A stretch of DNA of 47,751 nucleotides from an uncultured Paenibacillaceae bacterium. Its GTDB lineage: Bacteria > Bacillota > Bacilli > Paenibacillales > DA-C8. The stretch is taken from NCBI GenBank assembly GCA_937957685.1, contig CALGAO010000072.1:1-47751 (forward strand), given 5' to 3'. The position numbers and the translations under genes were made by a program. The first letter of the stretch is position 1. Every line of letters starts with the position of its first letter. The notes below the pieces were generated by a model. That model had not been told where the DNA came from. It saw only the letters and a list, made by a program, of their open reading frames with translations, and did not search any database. Of this stretch, positions 1 to 7,265 are shown in pieces.

Positions 1-86
1 GAGCTTCGGAAGTCAAAGATGAAAACATGCGAAAACGCGAGAAAAACGGAGAAAACATTAATTTATTGAGGGAGGTGGTATGCCAC

Positions 87-461
87 ATGAATTGGCTTGG
101 AACAATCGTACGGTTTATCGTTTCTGCACTGGTTCTGATGCTCGTCGGATTCATCGTGCCGGCATTTGAGGTCGGCGGATTCTGGAGCGCTCTGTTCCTC
201 GCGCTGGTCATCGCAATCGTCGGCTGGATCATCGAGGGGATCTTCGGAAGGAAGGTTACACCATTCGGCAGGGGCATCGTCGGGTTCATCGTCAGCGCCG
301 CGATCATCTGGGTGTCCCAGTTCATCGTCGGCGGTGTAGAGGTGTCCCTGATCGGCGCGATCCTGGCTGCGCTCGTCATCGGGATCATCGACCTGTTTAT
401 ACCGGTGGCTACGCCTTTTGACCTGACCGGTGAGAATAACCGCAACCGCAACAAGTCGTGA
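87..461 (+). CDS. small four-helix membrane protein (phage holin IV / YvlD-like family)
   Basis: A 124-residue protein that is almost entirely hydrophobic, with about four membrane segments separated by short polar turns (for example GIFGRKVTPFGRG) and a short polar tail, ENNRNRNKS. This layout fits the phage-holin-4 / YvlD-like family of small bacterial membrane proteins. The name does not imply lysis: no endolysin or phage gene is nearby. I chose the ATG at 87 because GGGAGGTGG lies 8 bases upstream; an upstream in-frame ATG at 27 has no ribosome site. Function is unknown; a role at the cell envelope is inference. Confidence 0.8.
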   Translation: MNWLGTIVRFIVSALVLMLVGFIVPAFEVGGFWSALFLALVIAIVGWIIEGIFGRKVTPFGRGIVGFIVSAAIIWVSQFIVGGVEVSLIGAILAALVIGIIDLFIPVATPFDLTGENNRNRNKS

Positions 462-564
462 AGTCCTGACCCAGACACGGACACAAGAGATGGACCGCTC
501 ATCGCCGGCTCAAGAACTGCTGGGCAGGCGCTCATCTCTTCTGTCCGTTTGCTTCTGCCCGCAT

Positions 565-603
565 GCGCGAACAGCCTGCCCAGATGGCAGGCTGTTCGTG
601 CGC
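565..603. terminator. inverted repeat between convergent genes, probable bidirectional terminator
   Basis: GCGCGAACAGCCTGCC and its near-perfect complement flank a 5-base loop. The hairpin lies between the plus-strand membrane protein gene and the stop codon of the minus-strand cyclophilin gene. No clear T tract follows on either strand, so the assignment rests on stem length and position. Confidence 0.55.
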
Positions 604-606
604 CCG

Positions 607-1242
607 TTACTTGATGACGGTCGGCTCCGGGTAATCATAGCCCCTCGTATCGACTTCCACCCGTTGGATGCGCTGATCTACCAGCGGCTTGTTGTTCTGA
701 TCGCGATCAACGGCCACGATCGCGTCCACCGTCTCCATCCCCTCGATGACCCGTCCGAAGGCCGCATACAGCCCGTCCAGATGAGGCGCCGCCTCGACCA
801 TGATGAAGAATTGCGAGCCGGCCGAGTCCGGATATTGCGTGCGCGCCATGGAGATCACGCCGCGCTCATGCAGCAGATTGTTCTCAAAGCCGTTCTGGGT
901 GAACTCCCCCGCGATCGAATAGCCGGGGCCACCTCTGCCGTTGCCCGACGGATCGCCGCCCTGGATCATGAAGCCCGGGATGACCCGGTGGAAGGTCAGG
1001 CCGTCATAGAAGCCCTGCTTCGCCAGCGAGATAAAATTCGCCACCGTATTCGGCGCGATCTTCGGTTCCAGCTCGATCACGATCTGGCCACCGCTCTCCA
1101 TGGTGATCGTCACCAACGGATTCTCCTTCACATCATTCGGGTAATCCGCCGATTGGCCGCAGCCGGCGGTGATCAGCAATCCTGCCAGAAGCACCAACAT
1201 CACCGTATTGCGTATCGTGTATCTGTTTATCATGTCATTCAT
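607..1242 (-). CDS. peptidylprolyl isomerase, cyclophilin type, lipoprotein
   Basis: A 211-residue cyclophilin-type prolyl cis-trans isomerase. The N-terminus has a hydrophobic stretch ending in the lipobox LITAGC, so the mature protein is predicted to be anchored outside the membrane and help fold exported proteins. Cyclophilin signatures are clear: FHRVIPGFMIQGGDPSGNG, GSQFFIM and LDGLYAAFGRVIEG. The catalytic Arg of FHRVIPGF and the Gln of MIQGGD are present. The start ATG follows AAGGAG by about 8 bases; an in-frame ATG four codons later is also possible. It appears monocistronic, and its 3' end abuts a hairpin. Confidence 0.9.
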   Translation of the reverse strand: MNDMINRYTIRNTVMLVLLAGLLITAGCGQSADYPNDVKENPLVTITMESGGQIVIELEPKIAPNTVANFISLAKQGFYDGLTFHRVIPGFMIQGGDPSGNGRGGPGYSIAGEFTQNGFENNLLHERGVISMARTQYPDSAGSQFFIMVEAAPHLDGLYAAFGRVIEGMETVDAIVAVDRDQNNKPLVDQRIQRVEVDTRGYDYPEPTVIK

Positions 1243-1638
1243 CCTTATTCTCCTTGTATGAATATGGCTTATCCATTATAGAGGATTCAGGGGTTGAGGC
1301 CAAGTCCCAAACCGGACACAACATCGTTCAAGATGGCCGTGTTCGGTTGTGGCCGAGCATCGGCGGTTGATATGGGTGAATGGAACGCAGAATGCTGTTT
1401 CGCCTGCAAGCTGCTTTTGACCAGCGCTAACGGAAGGCGGAACCGCTAATGCGTCGAGAGGAGCCGGGAAGGTGTTTCTGTTCACTCAATCACGCACTGA
1501 CGTTCCGTCAGCCTTGCGGACATGGCCATTCTGGATCCATAGCGGATGACGTTCCGTTACCGCGGGAAACCCGGCTGAAACATTTCACTACAAATCCCTC
1601 GTCCAATCTGACATAATGAGAACATATGGAGGTGTTCG
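1243..1638. other. gene-free stretch with short decayed repeats
   Basis: About 400 bases with no convincing gene. The 11-base word TGACGTTCCGT occurs at 1498-1508 and 1547-1557, and related inverted words (AACGGAAGG, GCGGAACCGC) occur near 1430-1447, suggesting a degenerate short-repeat element. The minus-strand reading frame at 1276-1485 lacks a ribosome site and resembles no family I know. Confidence 0.5.
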
Positions 1639-2577
1639 ATGATGCGACACATTCGCGGGAGGCGCGTGTTGTACCCGATCATCGTGCTGATCTGTTCGAT
1701 CATCCTGAGTTCCTGCGCCGCTTCCGGCGATGGACGCTCAGGCGGTACAACTCCCGCAACCAATGAGCAATCCGATGCGCCATCGGATGAAAGGTTAGCC
1801 CATGAAGAGGTTCCTGTTATCGAAGAGGACCCCCATGAACCTGAAACGAGTTCCGACGCGGGGACCGAAGACCAAGGGGACGATTCTGCCGGCGGAGTTG
1901 ATCCGGCGGAGCCTGCGAGCAACGGGGAGGAGGAGCAGACGGATTATGATGCGATACGGGCCAGCTACGACATCACCGATCCCGACTCGATCGCCGTGCT
2001 GGTGAACAAAACCTACGGGCTGCCTGAAGACTACGAGCCGGACGATCTGGTGAAGGTCGATATCCCGTTCGTGTATCAGGATGAAACCGTCCATTCCATG
2101 CGCAAGATCGCAGCGGACGCGCTGATCTTGCTGTTCGAGGGAGCAAAGAAGGACGGGCTGGAGCTGGCCGGCGTATCCGGCTACCGCTCGTATGCCATCC
2201 AGAAGATGCTGTATGAGAAATATGTCGCCCGCGACGGCGAAGAAGCTGCCAACAAGTACAGCGCCAGGCCAGGTCACAGCGAGCATTCCACCGGTCTGGC
2301 GATGGACGTGGCGGGCATCTCCGGCAAGTGCGCCGCCAACAACTGCTTCGCGGGAACTCCGGAAGCCCTGTGGCTGGCCGATCACGCGCACGAATATGGC
2401 TTCATCATTCGCTATCCGCTTGGCAAGGAAGACATCACCGGATACCAGTATGAGCCCTGGCATCTGCGCTATGTCGGGACAGAACTGGCGGCGATCCTGC
2501 ATGAGAACGATTGGACGATGGAGGAATTTTTCCTTGGCGCCGAGTCCTCGGATGCGGGAGCGCAGGGGGCTGAATGA
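1639..2577 (+). CDS. D-alanyl-D-alanine carboxypeptidase, VanY family lipoprotein
   Basis: A 312-residue M15B-type D,D-carboxypeptidase that would trim the terminal D-Ala from peptidoglycan stem peptides outside the cell. Residues 1-28 form a signal with lipobox LSSC, followed by an acidic low-complexity linker (about 30-110) rich in E, D, P, S and G. The catalytic domain shows SGYRS, then SARPGHSEHSTGLAMDVAG, which carries the zinc-binding His and Asp, and then YEPWHLRYVG with the second catalytic His. GGAGGTG lies 6 bases before the ATG at 1639; a second ATG follows immediately. The gene stands alone. I see no vancomycin-resistance genes nearby, so a housekeeping cell-wall role is inferred. 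Confidence 0.88.
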   Translation: MMRHIRGRRVLYPIIVLICSIILSSCAASGDGRSGGTTPATNEQSDAPSDERLAHEEVPVIEEDPHEPETSSDAGTEDQGDDSAGGVDPAEPASNGEEEQTDYDAIRASYDITDPDSIAVLVNKTYGLPEDYEPDDLVKVDIPFVYQDETVHSMRKIAADALILLFEGAKKDGLELAGVSGYRSYAIQKMLYEKYVARDGEEAANKYSARPGHSEHSTGLAMDVAGISGKCAANNCFAGTPEALWLADHAHEYGFIIRYPLGKEDITGYQYEPWHLRYVGTELAAILHENDWTMEEFFLGAESSDAGAQGAE

Positions 2578-2893
2578 GGCTCATCTTGTGACGGATGATC
2601 CAGGCAGATTGTGCGCCTGGCACCTGATGCTGATGGTGCGGCTGACCTGACAATCATGATCTGATCCCCTAATGCTGATGCAAGACAGAGGCTTGACGGT
2701 TCGCCTTCTTGACGCAACGTCGCCTGGTGGGACGCGTGCTTCGGACCGCGCATGAGGACCTCGCGACATGAAGCATGGCCGCTAATGGATGTGACAAAGG
2801 CGGGACAGCGGTGCGGATCTTCTCGGCACGTGCTTGTTACCGCTTTTTGTTGTATACTGTCTACGATCAATATTAGTGATAGGAGAGAAGAAG
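2578..2893. other. gene-free stretch between vanY-like and cupredoxin genes
   Basis: No gene is supported. Near the right end TATACT at 2853-2858 is a plausible -10 box for the cupredoxin gene, but no good -35 box sits at normal distance. A segment near 2708-2755 weakly echoes the 3' end of the preceding gene, including an in-frame stop (see findings). Confidence 0.4.
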
Positions 2894-3277
2894 ATGGGGA
2901 AGAAACTGCAGCTCATTCTGGCCGCACTGGTGTTAGGAGTGATGCTGGCGGCGTGCGGCAACAATTCATCAAGCGGCAATTCATCAGTCGAAGTCATCGA
3001 CAACCCTTCCGGCGAAGAACGGGAGATCGTTATCCTCGGCAGCAACTTCGAGTTTGACCAGGACGAATACACCGTGGCAGTCGGTGAAGCTGTCAAGCTC
3101 GTCTACCGCAATGCGGAAGGCTCGCACGGCATCGCGGTGGAGGATACGGACATCAAGCTGCGCCACAACCAGGAGATCGTGGTCCGATTCACCGAAGCCG
3201 GTTCGTTCAAGATCATCTGCAACATCTATTGCGGCGCAGGCCATACAGGCATGACCGCGAAGCTGGTCGTGCAGTGA
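2894..3277 (+). CDS. cupredoxin-domain lipoprotein with CuA-type (cytochrome oxidase subunit II-like) copper motif
   Basis: A 127-residue secreted lipoprotein (lipobox LAAC, Cys21). After a short Ser/Asn linker it is a single cupredoxin domain. The C-terminal motif CNIYCGAGHTGM matches the CuA pattern C-x3-C-x3-H-x2-M of cytochrome c oxidase subunit II (Cys109, Cys113, His117, Met120), and His78 in GSHG is the expected upstream ligand. All side-chain ligands for a binuclear copper centre are thus present, although no oxidase genes are adjacent. It may carry electrons or deliver copper at the outer membrane face; this is inference. The start ATG is 6-7 bases after AGGAGAG. Confidence 0.85.
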   Translation: MGKKLQLILAALVLGVMLAACGNNSSSGNSSVEVIDNPSGEEREIVILGSNFEFDQDEYTVAVGEAVKLVYRNAEGSHGIAVEDTDIKLRHNQEIVVRFTEAGSFKIICNIYCGAGHTGMTAKLVVQ

Positions 3278-3365
3278 CCATAAAGTGGCATACAGATGTG
3301 AACTCGCTGATGCTGCGAAGCAATCACTGATGCGTCCGCAGTCGACCTGCAGTTGCTGAGATCCT

Positions 3366-3400
3366 GTACAGGCATGTCCGCGGAGCGGTTCGTACAGTGA
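3366..3400 (+). pseudogene. decayed copy of the cupredoxin gene 3' end
   Basis: This stretch matches the last 35 bases of the upstream cupredoxin gene (3243-3277) at 29 of 35 positions by hand alignment, including the TGA stop in the same frame: the copy reads TGMSAERFVQ-stop against TGMTAKLVVQ-stop. Weaker similarity continues about 20 bases past the stop. It looks like a remnant of a tandem 3'-end duplication, not a gene. Confidence 0.65.
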
Positions 3401-3537
3401 GGGAGATACTGGATACAGGTTTGATCTCGTTCATCATGCATGATTGACGGGCATGTGTGCTCGGTTGATATTGCACTGACATGGGCATATCTTCAAGGAG
3501 CTTCGGCAGACGCGGCAAAAGGTATACGTTCATGACA

Positions 3538-3591
3538 GGGGACCATCCTCAAGGTCGGTGATAGAGACTGACCGATGGATGTCCCTTTTTT
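3538..3591 (+). terminator. Rho-independent terminator
   Basis: GGGGACCATCC pairs with GGATGTCCC around an inner GGTCGGT/ACTGACC stem and is followed by six T. It reads on the plus strand about 260 bases after the cupredoxin stop, so the cupredoxin transcript would include the duplicated tail. Confidence 0.8.
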
Positions 3592-3624
3592 ATGTCAGTT
3601 AAAGCGGTCGGGCCGAGTCTAGGT

Positions 3625-3897
3625 GTATGATAATCATACCTGCCGGAGAAACATGGCGCACGAAAATTGAAAAAGATAAAAGTTCATACAAAATCGGTCA
3701 GTAAAAGCTTGGGAACGATTTTATATGATTTTTCATACAATACTAACTGAATGGATACAAATATTATCATTTTTGTTTGATATTTCATACAAAATAACCG
3801 TTCATCAGGTAATCATCCATTTTTTTGTACGATATTTCATACAAAACGCCTACGGAAGCTGCAAAAACGGGCTGAAGTGTGCGATTTTTCATACAAA
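3625..3897. repeat. array of six evenly spaced TTCATAC dyads or half-sites in an AT-rich island
   Basis: The word TTCATACA(A) or a close variant starts at 3633, 3683, 3732, 3784, 3836 and 3888, giving spacings of 50, 49, 52, 52 and 52 bp, close to five helical turns. Most copies form a dyad with an upstream half, TGTAYGA or TTTTGT. The first is the perfect palindrome GTATGATAATCATAC at 3625-3639; the copies at 3771-3794 and 3823-3846 have TTTTGT/ACAAAA outer arms. Sequence between copies is not conserved. The array lies between convergent genes and upstream of no obvious promoter. A multi-site protein-binding array is inferred; the binding factor is unknown. Confidence 0.7.
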
Positions 3898-3928
3898 CCG
3901 ACTACCGATGACATGGCAATCCAGACGC

Positions 3929-4822
3929 CTACTCACGATGCGCTGCGGTAAGCGCCTGGTGGTGCGCCCTATATCGGGCTGGAGTCATCCCGTATTCGCG
4001 CTTGAACAGGCGCACGAAATAGTTCAGCTCCATGCCCACCATCTCCGCGATCACTCCTACCGTCAGCCCGGCTTCCACTTCCAGCAGCTGCGCCCCCTTG
4101 AGCAGTCTGAGACGCTGCAGGTATTGACCTGGCCTCATCCCATAGACCTGCTTGAAGCGCCGCTGAAAATGCTGCCTGGAGTAACCGACCGCAGCGGCGA
4201 TATTCGCCAGGCTGATATCCTCCATGTAATGCTGCTCCATGAACCGGACCGCTTCCCGGATCGGTTCCTCCGAGCCGGCATCTCCCCGCGTCGGAGGATA
4301 TGACATCCCCTGTTGCGCGATCGATGCGATGCTGATCAGGAGGCTGTAAATCCTGATTGACGCGATCCGATGAGCATCCTCGCCACCGTGCTCATCCACA
4401 TGCCACAGCTCCTGAAGATCAGCCCCCAACCGCTCAAGCTCATGTTCATTTATTGCTATTGCTTGCAGAAGCGGCAGGCGCAGGGACTCGACCAGCGGCT
4501 TGACAAGCGTTCCGTCGATCCCCACATACCCCAGTACCCACGGTTCCTTGCCGCATGGTCCATAATCATGGGCGACTCCGCCCGGGATGAGCAGGATGTC
4601 CCCTCTCCCGAGCCTAAGCCCGGGTTGATGCTCGAAGCTGAAAGACCCTTCACCCGAGAAACATATCATGCATTGAAAGGTCGGATAGCCGATCGGTCGA
4701 TGCAGCGCATGCTGGGGGTGCTGTCCGCAGCTGTACAAGGTGATGGGGAGCTCGGGTTCACGTTTGTGTTGGTACAGTTTAAAAGGGAGCACGATGATTG
4801 CCCTCATGTTTTGATGATTCAT
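3929..4822 (-). CDS. AraC-family transcriptional regulator
   Basis: A 297-residue two-domain regulator. The N-terminal half is a cupin-type sugar-binding domain (GRGDILLIPGGVAHDY is the typical barrel turn). The C-terminal 100 residues hold two helix-turn-helix motifs, ISLANIAAAVGYSRQHFQRRFKQVYGMRPGQYL and GLTVGVIAEMVGMELNYFVRLFKREYGMTPARY. It is divergent from the GH35 gene, and most AraC regulators of this layout activate the neighbouring glycosidase when they bind its sugar; that role here is inference. The ATG at 4822 is directly preceded by AGGAG, an unusually short spacing, while an in-frame ATG 15 bases later is oddly far, so the start is uncertain. Confidence 0.9.
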   Translation of the reverse strand: MNHQNMRAIIVLPFKLYQHKREPELPITLYSCGQHPQHALHRPIGYPTFQCMICFSGEGSFSFEHQPGLRLGRGDILLIPGGVAHDYGPCGKEPWVLGYVGIDGTLVKPLVESLRLPLLQAIAINEHELERLGADLQELWHVDEHGGEDAHRIASIRIYSLLISIASIAQQGMSYPPTRGDAGSEEPIREAVRFMEQHYMEDISLANIAAAVGYSRQHFQRRFKQVYGMRPGQYLQRLRLLKGAQLLEVEAGLTVGVIAEMVGMELNYFVRLFKREYGMTPARYRAHHQALTAAHRE

Positions 4823-4934
4823 CTCCTGTGCAAGATGTTCATTTTCTGCTATTTTATCACACCCATTCTCCTAACGGACAGGGCAGCTTATGAGCTACAA
4901 TGGCATCAGGAAAAACAGGGGGAGGATGTCGTGC

Positions 4935-7001
4935 ATGTACAGATTCAAGGCCTACCAACCACCGACGATACGGCAGGGTCACCTGAACCTCGGCGGAGCC
5001 AATCCGGACGGAGAGACCATCGAGGTCAACAGCCTGTATTTTATGCGCAATGGCAAACCGTGGATCGGCGTGATGGGGGAATTTCATTTCTCGCGATATG
5101 ACAGGCGATATTGGCATGAAGAGCTGTGCAAGATGAAGGCCGGCGGCATCACGATCGTGGCGACCTACATCTTCTGGATCTACCATGAGGAGATTGAAGG
5201 GGAATTTGACTTTACTGGCGACCGCGATCTGCGCGCCTTTATCCTGGAGTGCAAGAGGGTCGGCCTGGATGTGGTGATCCGGATCGGGCCATGGGCGCAC
5301 GGGGAATGCCGGAACGGAGGATTTCCGGATTGGCTGCTTCGCAAACCGTACAAGCTGCGTGAGAATAATCCGGAGTACCTGGCGAAGGTGCGCATTCTTT
5401 ATGAGAAAATAGCGGAGCAGGTGCAGGGGCTGTTCTACAAGGACGGAGGCAATATCATCGCTGTCCAGCTGGAGAATGAGCTGACGCATGACGCCGAGCA
5501 TCTGCGCACACTGAAGCAGCTGGCCATGGAATGCGGCATGATCGCCCCGATCTATACGGTGACGGGATGGAATGCCGTCAATGGAGCGAGAATCCCCGTC
5601 GAAGAGGTGGTGCCCGTCTTCGGAGGGTACTGCGATGCGCCATGGGATCAGCATCTGGAGCAGCTGCCGCCTTCACCGCATTATTTCTTCACCGGCTTGC
5701 GCAATGATACGGGCATCGGAGCGGACCTTCTTCCCAGGCAGGCAAGCGATGATAACTGGCAATTGCCGTATGACCGTTATCCCTTTGCGACCTGCGAGCT
5801 GGGGGGCGGCATGCAGGTCACGCATCATCGCAGGCCGCTGGTCCGCCCGATGGATATTTATGCGATCTCGCTCGTCAAGCTCGGGGACGGCAACAATCTG
5901 ATTGGCTATTATATGTATCACGGCGGCACCAACAAGCTGGGCAAGCTGTCGACGCTTCAGGAATCCCGGGCGACAGGGTATCCGAATGATTACCCGATCC
6001 TCTCCTACGACTTTCAGGCGCCGCTCTCGGAGTACGGCGAGGTGAGGGAGCATTACCGGCTGTTGAATCTGCTCCACCTGTTCGTCCACGACTTCGGGGA
6101 TCGGCTGGCGCCGATGGTGCGGGTGGAGGCGGAGCACACGGTGAAGCGCGATGACACGACATCGCTGCGTTATGTGATGCGCACCGATGGGAAGAGCGGC
6201 TTCGTATTTATCAACCACTATCAGCGGCATGCGAGTCTGGCTGATCTTCACGGGGTCGTGATCAACACCGGATACGTGATCTTCCCGCCGATCGACGTGT
6301 GCGGAGAGATCAGCTTCTTCCTGCCGTTCCGTATGGATCTGTCAGGGGTCTTGCTGGAATATGCGACCGCACAGCCATTGTGTCAGGCTGGCGATATTTA
6401 TTTCTTCGTTCAGATCCCCGGCATCCCGGCAGAGTACCGCCTGGCCGGCGGTGAGACGTTGCGCGCGGAGCCCGGTCTGGATTCGATCCTCGAGGCCCAG
6501 GGCATCCGGATCGTGACGCTCACATGGGACCAGGCTAGATATTTGCGAAGACTGGACGGGGAATTGTATGTCGGTGATGGTTGCGACCTGTATCGGTCAG
6601 GAGACACCATCTTCTCCGTGCAGGACGGAGAGCACGGGTATTGGTACTGGAACGGGAACAGCTGCCGGTTCGAGAGGCGTGTCATCCATCAGCCCTGCGA
6701 AGAACCTGTCGTCACCTTCCAGCAGGTGGACGAGCCTCCTTTCGTGCCGCGGCATATCGACCATCTGCATCTTGGCGGCAAGCGGGAGATCAGTTGGCTG
6801 AAGGTGAACGTCAGCGGATCGCAAGGCTTCATCACCATCGACTATATCGGCGATGCCGCACAGCTCTATGCGGATGGCGAACTGGTCGCCGACGACTTCT
6901 ATTATGGCAAGCCATGGAGAGTGCCTGCGCGGCTGCTCTGCGGCAAGTCATGCTATCTGGCCGTGTCGGAGCTGCGCGATGATTTCTATCGGGAGTTCTG
7001 A
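4935..7001 (+). CDS. glycoside hydrolase family 35 (beta-galactosidase-like)
   Basis: A 688-residue GH35 enzyme expected to remove terminal beta-linked galactose or a related sugar. The TIM barrel opens with MGEFHFSRYDRRYW and continues with GGITIVATYIFWIYHE and RIGPWAHGECRNGGFPDW. Glu182 in QLENEL is the predicted acid/base and Glu288 in CELGGGMQ the predicted nucleophile, by analogy to the family. C-terminal beta-sandwich domains follow. There is no signal peptide, so the enzyme should act on imported oligosaccharides in the cytoplasm. The ATG at 4935 is chosen because GGGGGAGG ends 9 bases before it; in-frame ATGs at 4890 and 4926 are less well placed. The divergent AraC gene probably controls it. 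Confidence 0.87.
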   Translation: MYRFKAYQPPTIRQGHLNLGGANPDGETIEVNSLYFMRNGKPWIGVMGEFHFSRYDRRYWHEELCKMKAGGITIVATYIFWIYHEEIEGEFDFTGDRDLRAFILECKRVGLDVVIRIGPWAHGECRNGGFPDWLLRKPYKLRENNPEYLAKVRILYEKIAEQVQGLFYKDGGNIIAVQLENELTHDAEHLRTLKQLAMECGMIAPIYTVTGWNAVNGARIPVEEVVPVFGGYCDAPWDQHLEQLPPSPHYFFTGLRNDTGIGADLLPRQASDDNWQLPYDRYPFATCELGGGMQVTHHRRPLVRPMDIYAISLVKLGDGNNLIGYYMYHGGTNKLGKLSTLQESRATGYPNDYPILSYDFQAPLSEYGEVREHYRLLNLLHLFVHDFGDRLAPMVRVEAEHTVKRDDTTSLRYVMRTDGKSGFVFINHYQRHASLADLHGVVINTGYVIFPPIDVCGEISFFLPFRMDLSGVLLEYATAQPLCQAGDIYFFVQIPGIPAEYRLAGGETLRAEPGLDSILEAQGIRIVTLTWDQARYLRRLDGELYVGDGCDLYRSGDTIFSVQDGEHGYWYWNGNSCRFERRVIHQPCEEPVVTFQQVDEPPFVPRHIDHLHLGGKREISWLKVNVSGSQGFITIDYIGDAAQLYADGELVADDFYYGKPWRVPARLLCGKSCYLAVSELRDDFYREF

Positions 7002-7056
7002 GGCGCGGCTGATGGGAAGCGGGGCACAAGACGAATAATCGGGATCGTCCAGGGTG

Positions 7057-7136
7057 TGAGAGCAGATAAAATCTTCTCTCAGGCGTTCCGAGGCGGCCGA
7101 AGCGGCGTGAGAGAAGAAAATATCGTCTCTCAGGCG
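7057..7136. repeat. two direct copies of a hairpin-forming repeat
   Basis: TGAGAGnAGA...TCTCTCAGGCG occurs at 7057-7085 and again at 7108-7136. Each copy is self-complementary (TGAGAG...CTCTCA) around an AT-rich centre, and the two share the trailing AGGCG. Two related copies lie near 35711-35789. Confidence 0.65.
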
Positions 7137-7182
7137 ATTCGATACAACGTAACCATGTTCGATTCGGCAGCAGCAGCAACCT

Positions 7183-7248
7183 GAAAAAACTCCCTTGTCC
7201 GATGATCAACCCTGTCTGATTGAAGGAGTGATCATGGCAAGGGAGTTT
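7183..7248 (-). terminator. Rho-independent terminator of the zapA-like gene
   Basis: Read on the minus strand, AAACTCCCTTG pairs with CAAGGGAGTTT and the stem is followed by a run of six T, just after the stop codon of the coiled-coil ZapA gene. The inner loop contains a second TGATCA/TGATCA pairing. Confidence 0.85.
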
Positions 7249-7265
7249 GCGCTTGTTCAAGCCTG

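Noticed and set aside
87..461. prophage remnant based on the holin-like family name
   Set aside because: No other phage gene adjoins it and the family is common in ordinary bacterial membranes.
1276..1485. small minus-strand gene of 69 codons
   Set aside because: No ribosome site, no recognisable domain, and it overlaps decayed repeats.
1639..2577. vancomycin-resistance gene cluster
   Set aside because: Only a VanY-like carboxypeptidase is present, with no vanHAX or regulators; such enzymes are common housekeeping proteins.
3625..3897. CRISPR array
   Set aside because: The conserved word is only about 10-16 bases, the copies diverge, and no cas genes are nearby.
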